Shown piece by piece: positions 52,931 to 64,000 of a DNA stretch of 64,000 nt. Location: assembly GCA_000499405.2 (NCBI GenBank), contig HG738137.1, positions 26,905,928 through 26,969,927 on the forward strand, given 5' to 3'. How positions within the stretch are numbered: the stretch's first letter is position 1; every line of letters begins with the position of its first letter. Both the position numbers and the translations under genes were made by a program. The notes under the pieces are model-generated. The model searched no databases and was not told the DNA's origin. It worked only from the letters and a program-made list of their open reading frames with translations. Source of the DNA: Onchocerca volvulus. Lineage: Eukaryota; Nematoda; Chromadorea; Rhabditida; Onchocercidae.

Positions 52931-53608
52931 TTGCTATTCATTCCTGTTCCTACTACCAATGCTTCTTCCATTGCTACTTTTGCTACTATTATCAATTAAT
53001 TAATTAAGTTTTGATTCGATTTAATTTAATTCCGATTTAAAAAATCAATTCCCGTTCACAGTACTACAAGTTTTGCCATTATTGTTAATAGATGAAACTT
53101 GTGATGGAATCTATTTATATTTGAGATAAGAGATGGCAAAAATCGGGAAGAGGATAGAATGAAAAGTAAGGTAAAGAAATTAAAACGTGAGATGAGCTTT
53201 AGTTTATGTAGCAGTGGGTTAGAATTAATTAGTTATAAATTAATTATTGAGACAAATTCGAGATATCTCAGATATTTTGGGCAGTAAAATCAATCAATTT
53301 TATGATTTAATGTTTTTGTAATGTGTATTTTTATATTTTTTTGATAATTCAAAATTTTACATTTCATATTATTTGATGAATATTTCGGTAAAATTTTTCA
53401 AATAAAATTCCATTACCTATGATTTCAGATCTTTAATTTTGCCAATTATGAATATGAAATAAATAAAAGGAAGGAAAAAATTTTTGCCGATTAATATATC
53501 TTCAATATTTGGCATCAGTGATGCATCAGAAAATTTCACTTTAATTAATCTACGATCATAGAAAAAAGAAAATTGTCAAAAAAATTATTTTACAGGTTGG
53601 ATTTTGTT

Positions 53609-55171
53609 TATGGCCGAAAAAGAAGATAAAATAGATAAGAGCTCAGATATGTCACTTTTGGATGAAGAAGCCGATGATATTGCAGGTTAATTCTATATTT
53701 TACTAAATTATTCAATTTTTGTGGAAATTTTCTAAAATTTTAAATATTTTTTTTAACACTTTATTATTTCACTAAAAAAAATATCAAATAATTCCTTTAT
53801 ACAATTCCATTCCTTAACGAAATATATTTTTATATAATAAATTAATCATGTAATTAGTCATTATTACCATTTATTTTTTTTTTCCAAATTTCTCACACAA
53901 ATTTTCTTTTGCTATATTTATTAAATCTATTGTTTTTACTAATTCATTCCGCTACAGATATTTTAATGTTATCAGCAATTTTATTATTGTAATAAAAAAT
54001 ATAATTGATCTCTGTCTCCCGCAATTTTTTTTCATCATTTCAAAAAATGAAAAGAAATGATACAATGATAAAGTTAACATGTTGTGTGTTAGATATTTTT
54101 TATTTTTCTAAAATGATGATTGAAATTTTAGCTGTTTTATTAAAATCGAAAATGTCATCGCAAAGGTTAACAGTAGTACGACAGCGTCGCATTAATCGTA
54201 TGTTTTACTTCTATTATCATGCATTAATCTGTATGCTTTTTTCATCAATTAAATCTATAAAATTGAAGTGTGAAATTTGTCTCTCATGAATACATTTTAT
54301 TCACGTTTTATATCATATTACATCAGCATAAATGAAGAATGGGAAAAAAGAAAAAAGGATGAAAAATCTTGAGTAATGACTTAATGAATTTGTTAACATA
54401 AAGTTTACATGAGACTTTATTTCTTTTATTGCTGTCGAAAGACGTGATAAATATTTCAGAATAATACAAGGCTATTATTACCATATAGCCGTTGCATAAT
54501 TTTGTTTAATCTATTGATTATTTTAAATTGCGAATACGATTAAATTTTGCAAATATTTTTTCCATTTCATTCGTTAAAATTGCGTATTTTTCAGCTGCAA
54601 TGAATAAAGTATTTAGTGAAGTATACAATTCACGTGGAAAATTGAACGATATGTATCGTCGAAAAGCTGTTAATTCATTACATATTACGGAATCTGTACC
54701 AGAACATATCACACAGCTTGACTTTATATCGCTAATTCCCAGTGAACTTCGAACTGATCAACGAATCGTTATCGATTTGGTCAAACGTTTATCAGAAGCA
54801 GCTCGACATCGGCAACGAATTGCTCGGGCTAATTTCATATATCGTAATGAAGCACAACGTTTGTCAGAAATTTTTCGGTTAGTTGTAAATAATGATATCA
54901 ATTTTTTTAAATTATAGAAAAAAAATGAATTTCGTTTAACAGACTGTTCTCGAACTTTTTTTTTTTGCTTGATCTGGTTCCTTTTTTTTATTTTTGTTCA
55001 TTTTATTATTTTTCCATTTTTGTTCATTCCATTTTCTTCTTTTCTGTCATTTCATTTTTTTTTTTCGCTTTATTTTTCACTGTACTGGGCAAAAGTTTTT
55101 CATTATATTCAGAATTCAGGATAGAATTCTATATACGAAAACAAATAGTACACTGAAAAGAACATTTTTTT

Positions 55172-55205
<34 letters not shown>

Positions 55206-57934
55206 AACAATTTAGAATTCATCAAAAAAACTAACACTTAAAAACGAAATCATATTGTTGAGCGAATAGTGATAAATCATTTTTTGGTCCAATTTCAGTA
55301 TAAACCATGTAATTAGAATTATTTTAGAAAAATGCTATTATTTTGGTTATTTTTCCTAATCGTTTATATTATAGAGAATGTGCTCATCGTGAAGATCAGT
55401 GTATTCGACTTGCTAAGTTAATCAGTGATGTACGTACCGAACGACAATGGAAAGGCAGCATGCCAAGTGTAGAATGGTTTTTGCGACGCAAAAAGGGTGT
55501 TGTCACATCGAAGGCTGAAAAAATGGGTAAATTTGCTTTAATTTACTGTTTTTTTTTCCTTGTTCGGTTCTCTTTTTTTTGCTTTTTAATTTCTCTTCTT
55601 CTCTTTTCTTTTTTTTTTCAATTTTCGTGTACATAACACAATTTCCATCAATCTGATAATGATTGTTCTCAATGAAAAAAATATCTGGGAAAAAAAGTAT
55701 TCTTGAATAAAATATCTAAAATTTTAATATATCTAAAAAAAAAAAAAAAAAAAAAAGTTAAATTTACTAGCATTTTCTCGAAAGAATAAAGAAATTAATG
55801 ATAGTCTATGTGGGAATATGTAACTTATCATATAGTGAATAGATCTAGAAAAGTTGGTTACATTTTATAAGCCTAACTGAAATGCACCCGTTTGGTATGA
55901 TCACGTTTGGTATGATCACGAAATGTAAAGAGTGCCCTTGCAATCTCATGAAAAATGCAATTAAAAATTTTTCCTTTTATAATATAAACGTATTTGTTTA
56001 TATGGTTTCAGACTTATATTCCAACTCTCAACTCTTTTTATTCAAACTTTTTCAAAATTGAAAAATTGATATCATAGAGTATTTTCGTGTTTCATTTCCT
56101 TTCATACTCATCCCAATGGTTTCAAAATCAAATAGTTATTTTTGTTGAAATAGTTGTAATTAAGTATACTCAATAAACTGTGAAACAATTAATTAGAAGT
56201 AAGCAATTTATTCGTCATCCATAATGATAAATCAACATATGCTCAAAGGCAGTTTCAAATTTTATTGATTAAGAGTTCTGCGAATTCAAAAAATTCTAAT
56301 TGAAAGTTTTTCCTGGTAAATTAGCGGAAAAATGAAAGGAAGATACTCATAATACATCTGTTTATAAATGAAGAGGAAGAAAAAAAAAACGATAAAAAGA
56401 TTCACTACTAAAATCGCTAGCAGAAAAGAAGATGATCACACAGACACATGTACACATATTTACCATTAACATCTTACAACTTATGCTGCAGTTTTATTTC
56501 AGATCAACAAGCAGCTGGTCCGGCAGCTCCGAATAAACTTAAACGTTTGTTAGAAATTTCTAAAACTTCAAATGGGGATGAGGAACGATTGAAAGTACCA
56601 AAAAATGTAAATTTTTCGGTTTATTTCTATCTCTTCTTATTTCTTTTTTCATTATTGCTAAAACTGTTGACATATGTCAAACAATATGTCACTGATTATA
56701 TGAATATTTTTTGTGTTTTATTGCATTTTTTCATTCCTGAAAATATTTTAAATTTATGTTCTTTTTTGCATACTTGTCAAGTTTGTAACATATCAAGATG
56801 CATAAAAATTACTTATAAGTAATTATTTAATTTTTAGAATTGTTATGAAAATAATTTTTAATTCCTTTTTCAATTTAGGAATTCGAATCACCTGATGAAT
56901 CCGGCAGTTATACAGATTATTTGAAGCAAATTTTTTTAAATTCAGCACCCGCAGATTTTGCTCTTAACAATAAAGATTTGGAAGCGAAAATTGAACCAGA
57001 AACACCAACAGAAACACCTACTACAGTGGGAAGTCCAAATGGTGTCAGCACTACGATCATTAGCACCGAAGAACTGCATTTTCCAAGCAGTTCCAATTCA
57101 GAATCAGGCAAGTTTTTCATTTTACCACATAAATGTAGAATTATATGATTCAGAATAAGGAGAACTTCTGATGGATAGCGTGTTGTTGTTTTTTTAGTCA
57201 TTTTGCCTTTCCTTTGGTTCTGTTATCTCATGTTTGATTTTCCTGACAATTGAGATTGTTTAAAACCTGAGCCGAGCTCTTTAATCTTTATTTTCATGTA
57301 TGTTTCCTAAATTTTTATCTCAGAACAAAGTTGCAATATGGAATATGTGACAACTGAATCCTTTATTTTATATATTCTGAAAGAAAACATTTCATTCTTA
57401 ATTCATCAATAAATGTTTGAATTGTTTAAGAATTATTTGATACAGACGAAGTGTAACTTTTTTCACATTTTTGGTATACTTTAACATGCATTACTCCAAG
57501 GTTATGAAACGACTTCTTGAAGAAATTTTTTTTTTCTTCAAATGTTAGTGTAGCAGGTTTTTATCATTCGGATTCCAAGGTATTATATCCGGATCTATGA
57601 GCAGATTAAGTTTACAGATATTAAACTGGTTTTATAAAAAGTTTGATGAATTCGTTAAAAATTTAATGAAAATATTACAGGTTTGTTGGCGAATACGGTA
57701 ACATCACAAATATTACCAAATTCGTTGGATCGAAATATCGCAATTGAAAAATTAGAAACATATTTCAGTCGTAGCACTCCGGATCAAATACGACAGTATA
57801 TGCTACGATTACGGCAAGCCGCTAATCGACGTCTTGCAGAGCAAGCGGTTGATTTGATCTCAACATTGAGCAGTGAGGAATGTGCCCAATTTTTAAGTGA
57901 TATTGATAGTGATGGTGTTGCTGGCCTTAACTGA
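53609..57934 (+). CDS. Unrecognised protein, probably nematode-conserved, 365 residues
   Basis: Six exons: 53609-53684, 54595-54877, 55375-55526, 56503-56606, 56879-57107 and 57681-57934. All are in phase and give 365 residues. I do not recognise the family. Residues 1-25 are acidic (MSLLDEEADDIA). Residues ~30-165 are charged and helical, with RKAVNSLHITESVPEHITQL, KRLSEAARHRQRIARANFIY and PSVEWFLRRKKGVV. The middle (~170-290) is low-complexity, rich in Pro, Thr, Ser and Glu and probably disordered. The last exon is again helical: NIAIEKLETYFSRSTPDQIR, LRQAANRRLAEQAVDLIS and ECAQFLSDIDSDG. There is no signal peptide or membrane segment, so it is probably nuclear or cytosolic. The intron after 57107 appears to use a GC donor (TCAG|GCAAGT); an upstream GTGTCA donor is an alternative. 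An acceptor-like tttacag at about 53594 precedes the start. Confidence 0.75.
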
Positions 57935-58010
57935 TTAACAACCCTTATGTTTCTTGAATCATTCATGTTCCGTTTAAGATTCGTAATTTTGTATATAAAG
58001 TTTGGATTGG

Positions 58011-58098
58011 ATTCTAGTTATGTCATATTTGAAATTTAACCAAGCATTTAGTACATTCTAGTTATGTCATATTTGAAATTTAATCAAACATTTATTTC
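58011..58098. repeat. Tandem duplication, 44-bp period
   Basis: attctagttatgtcatattt at 58011 recurs at 58055. The match continues through gaaatttaaYcaaRcattta with two differences. It lies 77 bp after the stop of the unrecognised gene, probably in its 3' UTR or just beyond. Confidence 0.9.
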
Positions 58099-58099
58099 A

Positions 58100-59040
58100 T
58101 CAGGTATTAATTTGTCTAATACAGTATAAGATGCCTAACAAAAGGATTTTCATATTTTGAAGGAATGATGTCAATAATTTCAACGTTTCATCTGTTGTAA
58201 AACATGATATTTCAGAATTGCTTCTCATCAAATCATCTACTGTACATGTCAAATTGTAATTTACCTGTAATTGATCATTATTATGTTCAATCAATATATC
58301 CTTTAGAATTTCTGTATATATGAAGATAAATTTGCATGTCGATTTTATACGTTCGAACAAAAAAATGTTAGAAAACGACAGCAAAATGATGGATGCATTT
58401 CATGCAACTATTGAACACTTTATTGCTCGATATCATCAAAAGATGTTTATCAATTTCTAATTTTTCTCTGAAACTTCAAAAATTTGTTATATCTATAAAA
58501 ATTCAATGAAAAGTTCTGGAAATTTGTACTTCGGACAAAAAAAAAAAAAAAGAAAAAAAAAGAATTAAGAAAATTAATTTCGAACAAAAAAAGAAGAATT
58601 AAGGGGTTAATTTTTATTTTTGTACATGATAAAGTTTATGATTGCTAAAATTTTTTTAGAGTTAGCAATAAAATGTTTAGTTTTTTTTTTTTTTCTAATG
58701 CTTTTCCATGTTTGTCTTTTTTTTTTCCGACAAAATACGATTAAATCATTTGTAAAAATTTTCTTCACATTTCATTTAGGATAATTTTCTCTTTTATTTG
58801 TATATATTATATTATTTCTTTCTTTTGCAAACAAAAACTGAATCGATCGATTGAAATATCGTAGAATTGTATGTATTGACATAGTTTTTCACGTAGATTT
58901 TCTCTCCTATTAAATTCATTTCCGAAAGTAAATTCTAGTAATTCGAAGAGGAGAGTAATCACATCAATCCAAATATGTATGGATTTTACAACTTTGCAAG
59001 ATTGGAAAGAATCGACGAATGTAAAATTATAAATTGTTCT
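58100..59040 (-). CDS. Possible unrecognised minus-strand gene (two candidate exons)
   Basis: Two open stretches on the minus strand have unusually protein-like composition for this region. The one between 59040 and 58807 (no ATG) reads VVKSIHIWIDVITLLFELLE, then FTFGNEFNRRENLREKLCQY. The one at 58384-58100 reads EILKDILIEHNNDQLQ, then TVDDLMRSNSEISCFTTDET and LKLLTSFLQNMKIL before a stop. If real, the gene would converge tail-to-tail with the unrecognised plus-strand gene, whose stop is 166 bp away. I could not define confident splice sites joining the two, nor a start codon. A plus-strand frame through about 58310-58460 also looks weakly protein-like, so strand is not certain. Confidence 0.3.
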
Positions 59041-59296
59041 TTAGTGATTTGAATATTATGTCTTTTTAATGATTATTTATATTCTTATTTTTATGTTTAT
59101 GGAAAGAAGCGATGTTTTTAAACATGTAACATTTGTTTGCCGACGTATATTCCTCCAACTTTTTTCTCCATTAAACTGATACATAAATTTTTATTTTCAT
59201 CCATTTATTTATTTTTTTTTAATCCATTTATTTGCTCTTTTTTGCATTTAAAATAAAAATACATTGCAACATTTTTGAGTTAAATGCTTTAATCCC

Positions 59297-59432
59297 TATT
59301 ATCAAAATTTAAATTCTTTGCTTCTTACTAATCTTGAACTAATTATCGAAATTTAAATCATTTTTTATTACTATTCTTGAACTAATTATTAAAATTTAAA
59401 TTAATTGCTTATTAATATTCTTGAATTAGAAT
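59297..59432. repeat. Three diverged tandem copies, ~55-bp period
   Basis: Units of the form ttatYRaaatttaaatt followed by ttaYtattcttgaactaa occur three times in a row starting near 59297, 59341 and 59384. Copies differ in spacing and in a few bases. Confidence 0.65.
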
Positions 59433-60246
59433 AATTTTCACTCTATGATGTTTTAATTTGAAATATCACTTAGCTTTTCTAATTTTCATTCTAAAAATAA
59501 AAGATTTTTAAAGATAAGTTTTTAACTTTATTTTTATTAAACGAAATGTTTTTCCCTTTCTTTCTGTAATCAGTTATGATAAATATTAGAAATTACTTAT
59601 TTATGGAATTTTGATAATTTTTTTTTTTTTATTTTTCAAATTCAGCCGAATCTATCGCTTAACTTCAACTATATAATTCAAAAGCAAGTTATTTTGTAAC
59701 TTTAAAGAAATTACACATAAAATAATATTATTTAATAAATTTAACATTGCAAAATCATGCATAATTCAGTAATTTATAATTATTTTTAGGAATTGATTTA
59801 AAATTATAAATTAAAATTACAAATTTTTTTATATATATATATTTTTTGTCTTGTTTCCATAATAAAAAGAATAATATAAAGCAAACTTTGGGCATTTTTC
59901 TAACGAATAATCAAACCGAATATTAATTTGTCCCATTAAGGTTAGTATTTTTCAACTAATGCTTTTCTTTTTTTTTTGATTATTTTCGAGAAAAAATGCA
60001 TATAATTTGTTTTATCCATTTGATTATAATAGGCATAGAATAGAAATTACTTTATTTACAAAAATCGTTTAAAAATAGAATTTCAGTTGACAAAGTTATC
60101 TGAATTAAATTTACAAATAATACATAATTTATAATCGTATTACTTTTCATCTTTTATAACTTATTTTTCTCAATTTTTTTATTGATTATTTTTTTTTTCA
60201 ACTTGATTTTATTCTTCCGAAATTGAAATTTTTTTTTTCATTTTCA

Positions 60247-60274
60247 TTTTGAACTTTTGAACTTTTGAACTTTT
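60247..60274. repeat. 9-bp tandem repeat (gaacttttg)
   Basis: Three consecutive copies of gaactttt(g) within ttttgaacttttgaactttt. This is a short simple repeat in gene-poor sequence. Confidence 0.9.
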
Positions 60275-61460
60275 ATAATGTATAACTTGAAATTCAAAAT
60301 TCATTAATTAAATTTTCAATATGCTAGAAAAAAAAAAAAAAAAAAGACGAGACATTGCTATCTGCCGTAGCAATAATGTTAAATGAAAAATGCTACTTTT
60401 TTTTTCATTACTTTTACTTTATTGTTTCAGTTAAGATGGCATGATGAAATGAGAAATCGAAAGTTTTGGCTTTCATTTATGAATTTTAAATTTACTTTAT
60501 GTAAAATTTACTTATACTTTTTTTACCAAATCGATTTGAACAATCCTCGAATTGTATTTTTATCACAAAAATTCCATTAAATTATCAGAATGATTCACTT
60601 ATAAAATTATCGGAATGATTTAAATTTAAATTTTTAATTTAAAAAATTTAAAAAAATTTCAATTTTAATTTTTTTTTTTTAAATTTAATTTAATTTGAAA
60701 AAATTTCAATTTTTTTTTTTTTTTGCCATTCATGGATGATAAAAGTAGGCAAAAATGAATGTAAAAATAAAATGAATGGAATAATTTTCATTATTTAGAA
60801 GAATTATTCACAGTTACAGTGCTTTCATTATTTGATTATTCAATTAAAATTCAAATGATTAGAATGATTAGTATCCATTGATGTTAAAATAATTGTGATA
60901 AATGTTTATAAAGAAGTTTAAAAAGACAAAGTAAATGCTAATAAGTTGTAAGTATTTCATGCTTGTATTATTTAATTAATCAATTAAAATTCGAATGATT
61001 AAAGTATTTCCATGCTTAACGATTTAATTTCAATTAAGTAATTCACATAGTTTTCATACATTTTCATGAGATGTATAATGTATTACAAATATTACAAATT
61101 TTAAACTGATTATGCATGCTAAGATTGCAAACATATTGTGCAGTGCAGTTTAAAACTGCATTACTGATAAATTTTAATATTGTAAACTTGAATAACATGT
61201 GTTTTAAGTTGAATAAGATTTGAATAACAGATGTTAAATTGAAATTTTGATAAAATGAAATAGCAATTTTTAAAAATATCAACATAAGTGAATCATTTTT
61301 TGCACATTTTTTTTTTTTGTATTAACTTTGCATAGATTTTATTTCTATGAATAAAATTTGAATTATTTGATAGATTTCAATTTAGAATCTTGAACGAAAA
61401 TTCATTCACATACTGAAATTTGACAAACTTAACATTTTATTTCGATCATATTATTGATAA

Positions 61461-61520
61461 TTTAATTCTTTCTGATAACTTATGCAGTATTTTAATTCTG
61501 TCTGATAACTTATGCAATAT
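61461..61520. repeat. Tandem duplication, 30-bp period
   Basis: tttaattctttctgataact at 61461 recurs at 61491 as tttaattctgtctgataact, and both continue ttatgcaRta. There are two differences between the 30-bp copies. Confidence 0.92.
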
Positions 61521-63352
61521 TTTCTACTTTTTGCATTTTCTTGCAATTTATCGTATCATTTTAATTTTGTAATTACATTCATCTTATTTTTCAAATTATT
61601 TTTTGTTAATTTTTTCAAGAATTTGTTATTGTATTATATTGGGCGATAATTTCAAAAAAAAAAAAAAAAGCTGAAAAATAAAATAAAATGCATTGTTCAG
61701 CATTGATCAAATCAAATATTTAAAAAAATTCATTTGCGAATACGTAAAAAATGGAATATATTGGAAATTACTTTCAAGAAAGATCTCATTTTTAACGCAA
61801 AAAAATTTATATTATCATTATCTATACGTTTGGGAAATGACACATATTTGTGTTTAAGGAACACTATTATATTAATTAAGTTATGCGTTATTATATATTA
61901 CTGATATTATTTTATAAGTTAATTCGTATTTATAAAGTATTTTATAACTTAGACGTAACGGACGTGAAAAATGGTTGTTCTTTTCTGATTGACATGTGGC
62001 TTAAATTTAAAGCTTATTTTTGATGGAAAGTTCTCAATCTGAGTATTTTGGAGAATATTCGAAAGTTTTTTTTTTTTTTTTTTATTTCCATTATATTTTC
62101 GATGAAATATGGTGCTATATTTTTAGTCGTTTTTAATAAAATCAATTTTGACTACACTTTTTTTGCTCATTTCGATTACGAATTTGAGAAAGCATATAAA
62201 TTTGCATGTTATTGATTTTTTCAATTTCTGATTTTGCTGACATTTATATCCTTTGCAAAGAAGTATTATTTTTATTCATTTCATCATCTTTTAAAGTCAA
62301 ATTTTAAATTTTAATCTGATAAGTTTATTATTTATCATTATTTAACAATTATTTTTTAATTACACGTGTACATATTAATTAATGAGTTTATACATCACAC
62401 ATATGATTTATTTATCAGAAAATATTTTTCATAAAACCATATATAACTGAAATCCAGATATGGTTGAAGACTGAAAGATGCATTATATGAAATGATATTG
62501 GTAAAGCCTAAAAAAATCTGAGATTTTCCAAATTTCTGGAATTTACCGGTATTTTTACATTGCTAACTTCTCATCATTACATCTACGATATAATTTGCAT
62601 TCTTGACTCATTGACAATAATTTTTTTTAAGGAATATTATGATTATTAATCTTTAAACTTTGCTTACCAATATTTTTAAATTAAGAAAACCTTGTATATC
62701 CCAAAATTCACAATGATATTTGTTTTTTTATCTCTTCCGATTGATGTTATCCATACAGCATCAAATTCAATCAGATAATTTCTTCCAAGATAACTTTCCA
62801 TTTCTTTAATTGGAAAGTCTAAAATTCTAGAAAAGACAAAATGTCATTTTACTCAAATTTTCTAATCTTTTTGCAGTAAAAAGACATTTTGTATAATGTC
62901 ATACTTTAATTTTTCAAAAAAAAAAAAAAAAAAAGGAAGCTAAGATATCCTCTCTTTTTCATCAAAATTATCCCTTGAGATTCATTTAATCTTCGCATTT
63001 GTAATTTCATGATGCAAACTTAACTTAACTCGATCGATTTAGGCAATACTGGAAAGGTAATAGGTAATTTGAAGTAATGATAGATAATAAAAGGTAATTT
63101 CCATTGTAATAATAATTTTATCATAATTGCAAAAACAGAAAAAAAGAAAGAAATACCTTAAAAGTGAGCGAAATAAAAAATTCATGATTTAAGAATTGAA
63201 ATTTTTCTTGACCAAAAAGTCAAACAATAACATATTTCTTAAAAAAAAAAAAGAAAGAAAGAAAGAAAAAAAAATATAAATTACATAAAATATAGCAAAA
63301 ATAGCACCAATTAGACAGTGATTGTTTCTTTTTTTTTTTTTTGTTAAACACA

Positions 63353-63456
<104 letters not shown>

Positions 63457-64000
63457 GAATTGTGATAGCATCAATTATATCACAATGTTAGAAACTTTCA
63501 TTTTTATATTTATTGTTGCAAGTTATTACAACGAAGCTTAAAATATATTGAAATAGAAAATGAAAGATAAATATTTTTAAGCTACAATTCACTCATCCAT
63601 GAAGGAAATAAAATTTCCGTTTTCTGCTAAATAAGCAACACTAAGGCGTATATATTTTTTTTTTCTGATCAAACGACAATATCGAGATTTCATTTTAATT
63701 TGAATAACATAAAAGGAATTGCTTTAATTTATTCTTCATGTGCTTAAGTGCGTAGCAATTCTAATGTCCATATGTTATTCCGCAAGAATTACTCCTATTA
63801 TCATAAAGATTATTTGCTAAAATCTTCTATTGTAATCATTAACAATTATTAAAATTAAAAAAAAAAAAGGCATTTTTGTTTTCATAAAATAATAAGATTA
63901 ATTTTCATTATTTTTACTTTCCATTTATGTATATAATAAATAAATCCAATTTCATTTATTTTAATTGATTTAATTGATTTGAATATTTCCAAATGTTTTT

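Larger units (their letters stand above)
51096..53608. other. Divergent intergenic region with repeat island
   Basis: This is the shared upstream region of the MSP/VAP-like gene (minus) and the unrecognised gene (plus). From 51.1 to 52.0 kb it is AT-rich. From about 52.04 to 52.4 kb there is a hairpin-forming minisatellite, followed to about 52.95 kb by a markedly less AT-rich island with imperfect duplications and GA-rich and CA-rich tracts. The missing first exon of the MSP/VAP-like gene should be somewhere here; no candidate gave a convincing MSP strand. Confidence 0.55.

Noticed and set aside
54965..55206. Phe-rich plus-strand frames in an intron
   Set aside because: They come from poly-T tracts between two validated exons of the unrecognised gene.

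Overview
The window looks like nuclear DNA of a parasitic nematode, most likely a filarial (spirurid, clade III) species. It is very AT-rich and full of homopolymer runs. Its genes are split into short exons (27 to about 390 nt) by GT-AG introns of roughly 100-800 bp. An acceptor-like AG stands just before several start codons, as expected for spliced-leader trans-splicing. The encoded proteins are conserved animal proteins, plus a nematode-type astacin. I saw no bacterial operon, virus, CRISPR array, rRNA or tRNA. Exon joins were built by hand: each join keeps frame, and most were checked by alignment from memory against known family members, so edges without such support are marked.

Layout. 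Minus strand, 1.2-7.9 kb: an RSRC1-like splicing factor, then a mitochondrial fission factor (Mff) gene whose first exon was not found. Plus strand, 8.6-37.8 kb: eight genes in one direction, namely TRAPPC2 (Golgi traffic), a 59-residue Pmp3-like membrane protein, an SLC10 transporter with a large extracellular N-terminal domain, RUVBL1, TOMM22, MTERF3, a peroxisomal acyl-CoA oxidase and RBX2/RNF7. Minus strand, 39.7-51.1 kb: a secreted astacin metalloprotease (signal peptide, pro-region, catalytic, EGF and CUB modules) and a tail-anchored MSP/VAP-like protein lacking its first exon. Plus strand, 53.6-57.9 kb: a 365-residue protein I do not recognise. The last 6 kb is extremely AT-rich; it holds two weak minus-strand candidate exons and a (TTA)n tract of about 33 units.

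Functional grouping. Mff, TOMM22 and MTERF3 are mitochondrial and ACOX is peroxisomal, and most of the rest are housekeeping genes. TOMM22-MTERF3 (745 bp apart) and ACOX-RBX2 (548 bp apart) are close enough to be candidate trans-spliced operon pairs, which is an inference. Apart from the genes, the most unusual items are a near-perfect 106-bp palindrome (5.7 kb), a hairpin-dense 0.6-kb segment before the SLC10 gene, two GC-AG introns, a 27-nt microexon, a hairpin-forming minisatellite with a less AT-rich duplicated island (52.0-52.9 kb), and the unrecognised gene at 53.6 kb.
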